Part shown: positions 19,800 to 21,459 of the stretch, in pieces
How the letters are laid out: every line of letters starts with the position of its first letter
Numbering within the stretch: position 1 is the first letter of the stretch
Assembly: GCA_002633005.1 (NCBI GenBank)
Contig: NMRA01000209.1
Location: forward strand, 1-21,459
Length of the DNA: 21,459 bases
Source of the DNA: Phoronis australis
Lineage: Eukaryota; Phoronida; Phoronidae
Direction: 5' to 3'
Notes under the pieces: model-generated
What the model was told of the DNA's origin: nothing
What the model saw: the letters and a program-made list of their open reading frames with translations, nothing else
The model's database searches: none
Program-made: the position numbers and the translations under genes

Positions 19800-20903
19800 A
19801 TTATTGTTGTTGTCCTGGCTGGAACAGGGGGTATCGCCTGATAAAGGAGATTTATTTTTAGCTAGCAAGGAGTCAAAGACTTTGTGGGTCAATCGTTTTC
19901 GGTTTTTGCTTAAGTGGGTTGTGTTTGGTCTAAGCGATAGGAGGATGATGAGCTGGTTTGTTTTATTCCCTCCTCATTACGACAAGAGGAACATGCTCTT
20001 AATATTTATATTCCCTGTTCGGGACATCAAGGTGTAGCTCGTACTACTAAGGATATGAAATCAAAGTGTTTTGGCCTGGTATGACCTCGCGATTAAGCAG
20101 TATTATAGCACATGTGACAGGTGTGGTCTGTGTAAGAAATCCAATTTATAACGTAAGAAGCCCTTATATTATATTCATGCATTTTTGCCTATGGAGCAGG
20201 TGTATTTAGACTTGTTGATACATTGCCTTTGACACTCCCAGGAAAAGAGCACGTTTTAGTCAAGGTTGATCAGTTCATACAGTGGGTTAATTGCATCCAA
20301 CAAGTCCCAGACAGCAGTGGTTACCGCTCAGGCTGTAGTGGAACGTTTCTATTCCCCGTTTTGGATTTCCGCTACAGATCTTTACAGATACGGGAATAAC
20401 TTTGATAGCAAACTATTCGTGCACTCAACTATGCACTTAAACAAGGGTGCACAAATCTAGTACGACCGCTTATTGACCTAGTGCTAATGGAGAATTTGAG
20501 CGATTTATTAGCACTCTAATGGATGCAGTGCGATGCTTTGTGGATCTGCAGCAATCGGATTGGGACCTTACATTCTGCAGATAGCTTGCACCTTGTGATC
20601 ATGTGTTAATAGGAATACTGGGTTTAGTTTTAATCACCTCAGGTTTGGTCGTGAAATTGTGGTGCCAGCCACCGGAGCTTGTTTATACTGTTCCTAAAGA
20701 GACAACACTATCAACTCAGTATCTAGCCAGTTCGATTGAAGTTATTGGGGTGTCTTATGAGACTGCGGGAGAAGTCCTACAAGTATCCCAGGCTTATAAC
20801 GTTGAATGGGGCTATTCGGAGAATTCTCCTCGCGGTGTCGCTGCTGTACTAGTGGGGATTGAATTGCGCATGCGTGGCTGTCTGCATGTAAACAACTGGT
20901 AAA
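19800..20903 (+). pseudogene. Retrotransposon integrase remnant
   Basis: Integrase pieces lie in order but in changing frames: a connecting region with LFLASKESKTLW (about 19850-19890), then GHQGVARTTKDMK and FWPGM, then YYSTCDRCGLCKK as the second half of the HHCC zinc site. The core follows with PMEQVYLDLL (first catalytic Asp), VVERFYSPF, GNNFDSKLF, and ANGEFERFISTLMDA (with the catalytic Glu, about 20483-20530). At the position of the second catalytic Asp (usually SDQG) the reading is RYG, so that residue seems lost. The 20603-20902 frame covers the C-terminal part (for example SYETAGEVLQVSQAYN). Confidence 0.85.
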
Positions 20904-21293
20904 AGATGGAATTTTTATCAAAATACGTCGTCGCGCTAAGCATTATTACTGCTAATTTCCCTGGCGCATGTCTTCGACGGGTGGCCACAAATTCCCAAAA
21001 GACCTAAGGTTACTATATTCGTGGACAACTGCGGTCAACAGGGTCAACTAACTGACAAAAAGTGTGTGGATGCTGAAGCCCCGTGTGTGCTCTATGTCTA
21101 TGACTATGCAGTTCCATTCGGGGACTACACAACATTACTTGGTAAGTTTTTAGCAATCAGTTTCTATCAACATCGTTCGGTGATGTTATCCCCACCAGTT
21201 ACCCCACTGAATAACAGTTTTATTGAGTGGAACTAAGTGTTTCTTTTTGGAAACTCACCCGATGCCGGGTAGGCTAGCAGCACATATTCATAT

Positions 21294-21459
21294 TGTCCTG
21301 GGTGGGAGTGCTCCCAAAATAAGAGGTGTATGGTACGTGATGCACAGAAGTCAAGAGTGACTTTTTCACAGCAGTTTCTCTTCAAAACTATGCTGTTTCC
21401 AATAAAATTCTCTAGATGAGTGAGTTTCCTTATTTTATCGTGGACCCCACCCCCAGGAC
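21294..21459 (+). repeat. 3' LTR, cut by the window edge
   Basis: It begins TGTCCTGGGTGGGAG and the window ends with CCCACCCCCAGGAC, the inverse of that start lacking a final A, so the LTR should end one base beyond the window (about 167 bp). It contains a TGGGAG/CTCCCA hairpin at 21303-21316 and an AATAAA poly(A) signal at 21401-21406. Its place behind the integrase remnants makes it the 3' LTR. A good polypurine tract is not evident in front of it. Confidence 0.78.

Larger units (their letters stand above)
19040..21459 (+). mobile_element. Decayed Ty3/gypsy-type LTR retrotransposon, 5'-truncated
   Basis: Plus-strand pol remnants occur in canonical order: RNase H (about 19080-19500), integrase zinc-binding region (about 20020-20150), integrase core (about 20190-20530), integrase C-terminal part (20603-20902), then an LTR beginning at 21294. 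Every domain is crossed by stops or frame changes. Gag, protease and nearly all reverse transcriptase are absent on the left, where unrelated sequence begins, so the copy is truncated there. No 5' LTR lies in the window. The element is dead and serves mainly as a genomic landmark. Confidence 0.85.

Overview
The window reads as animal nuclear DNA, most likely from a marine invertebrate. It is AT-rich, its one clear gene is broken by introns with GT-AG or GC-AG borders, and the spaces between are filled with decayed mobile elements. It also carries a strikingly repeated word, TACATGTA. I cannot name the species; a lancelet, hemichordate, mollusc or cnidarian would all fit. No tRNA, rRNA, CRISPR array or bacterial operon structure is visible.

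The main content is one plus-strand gene spread over about 10 kb (1854-12149). Four exons join in compatible phases into an open frame of 915 residues plus stop; the first exon or exons are missing. Exon 1854-2063 carries the Walker A loop of a KAP-family P-loop NTPase (the family named after Kidins220/ARMS and the phage-exclusion protein PifA). The large exon 3688-5770 carries the transmembrane segments, the RFNAW motif and Walker B. Exons 7763-7938 and 11871-12149 encode a C-terminal OTU-type cysteine protease (deubiquitinase) domain with its catalytic Cys and His in place. The predicted product is a membrane-anchored KAP NTPase fused to an OTU protease. The two halves could work as an NTP-driven switch or scaffold and a ubiquitin-removing effector, but that pairing of roles is inference.

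The introns hold repeats. The last one (7939-11870) carries a diverged tandem array with a period near 143 bp and a G-rich stretch able to form a quadruplex. Downstream, 12150-17100 is a cluster of non-coding elements: a palindromic MITE-like element (12931-13083), two copies of another small inverted-repeat element (13785-13925 and 14162-14294), and a foldback element with termini built from 16-bp subrepeats (about 16193-17074).

The right end holds two coding relics. On the minus strand (18062-18514) is what looks like a broken THAP zinc-finger gene. On the plus strand (about 19040 to the window edge) is a 5'-truncated, frameshifted Ty3/gypsy-type LTR retrotransposon with RNase H and integrase remnants, ending in a short LTR cut by the window edge.
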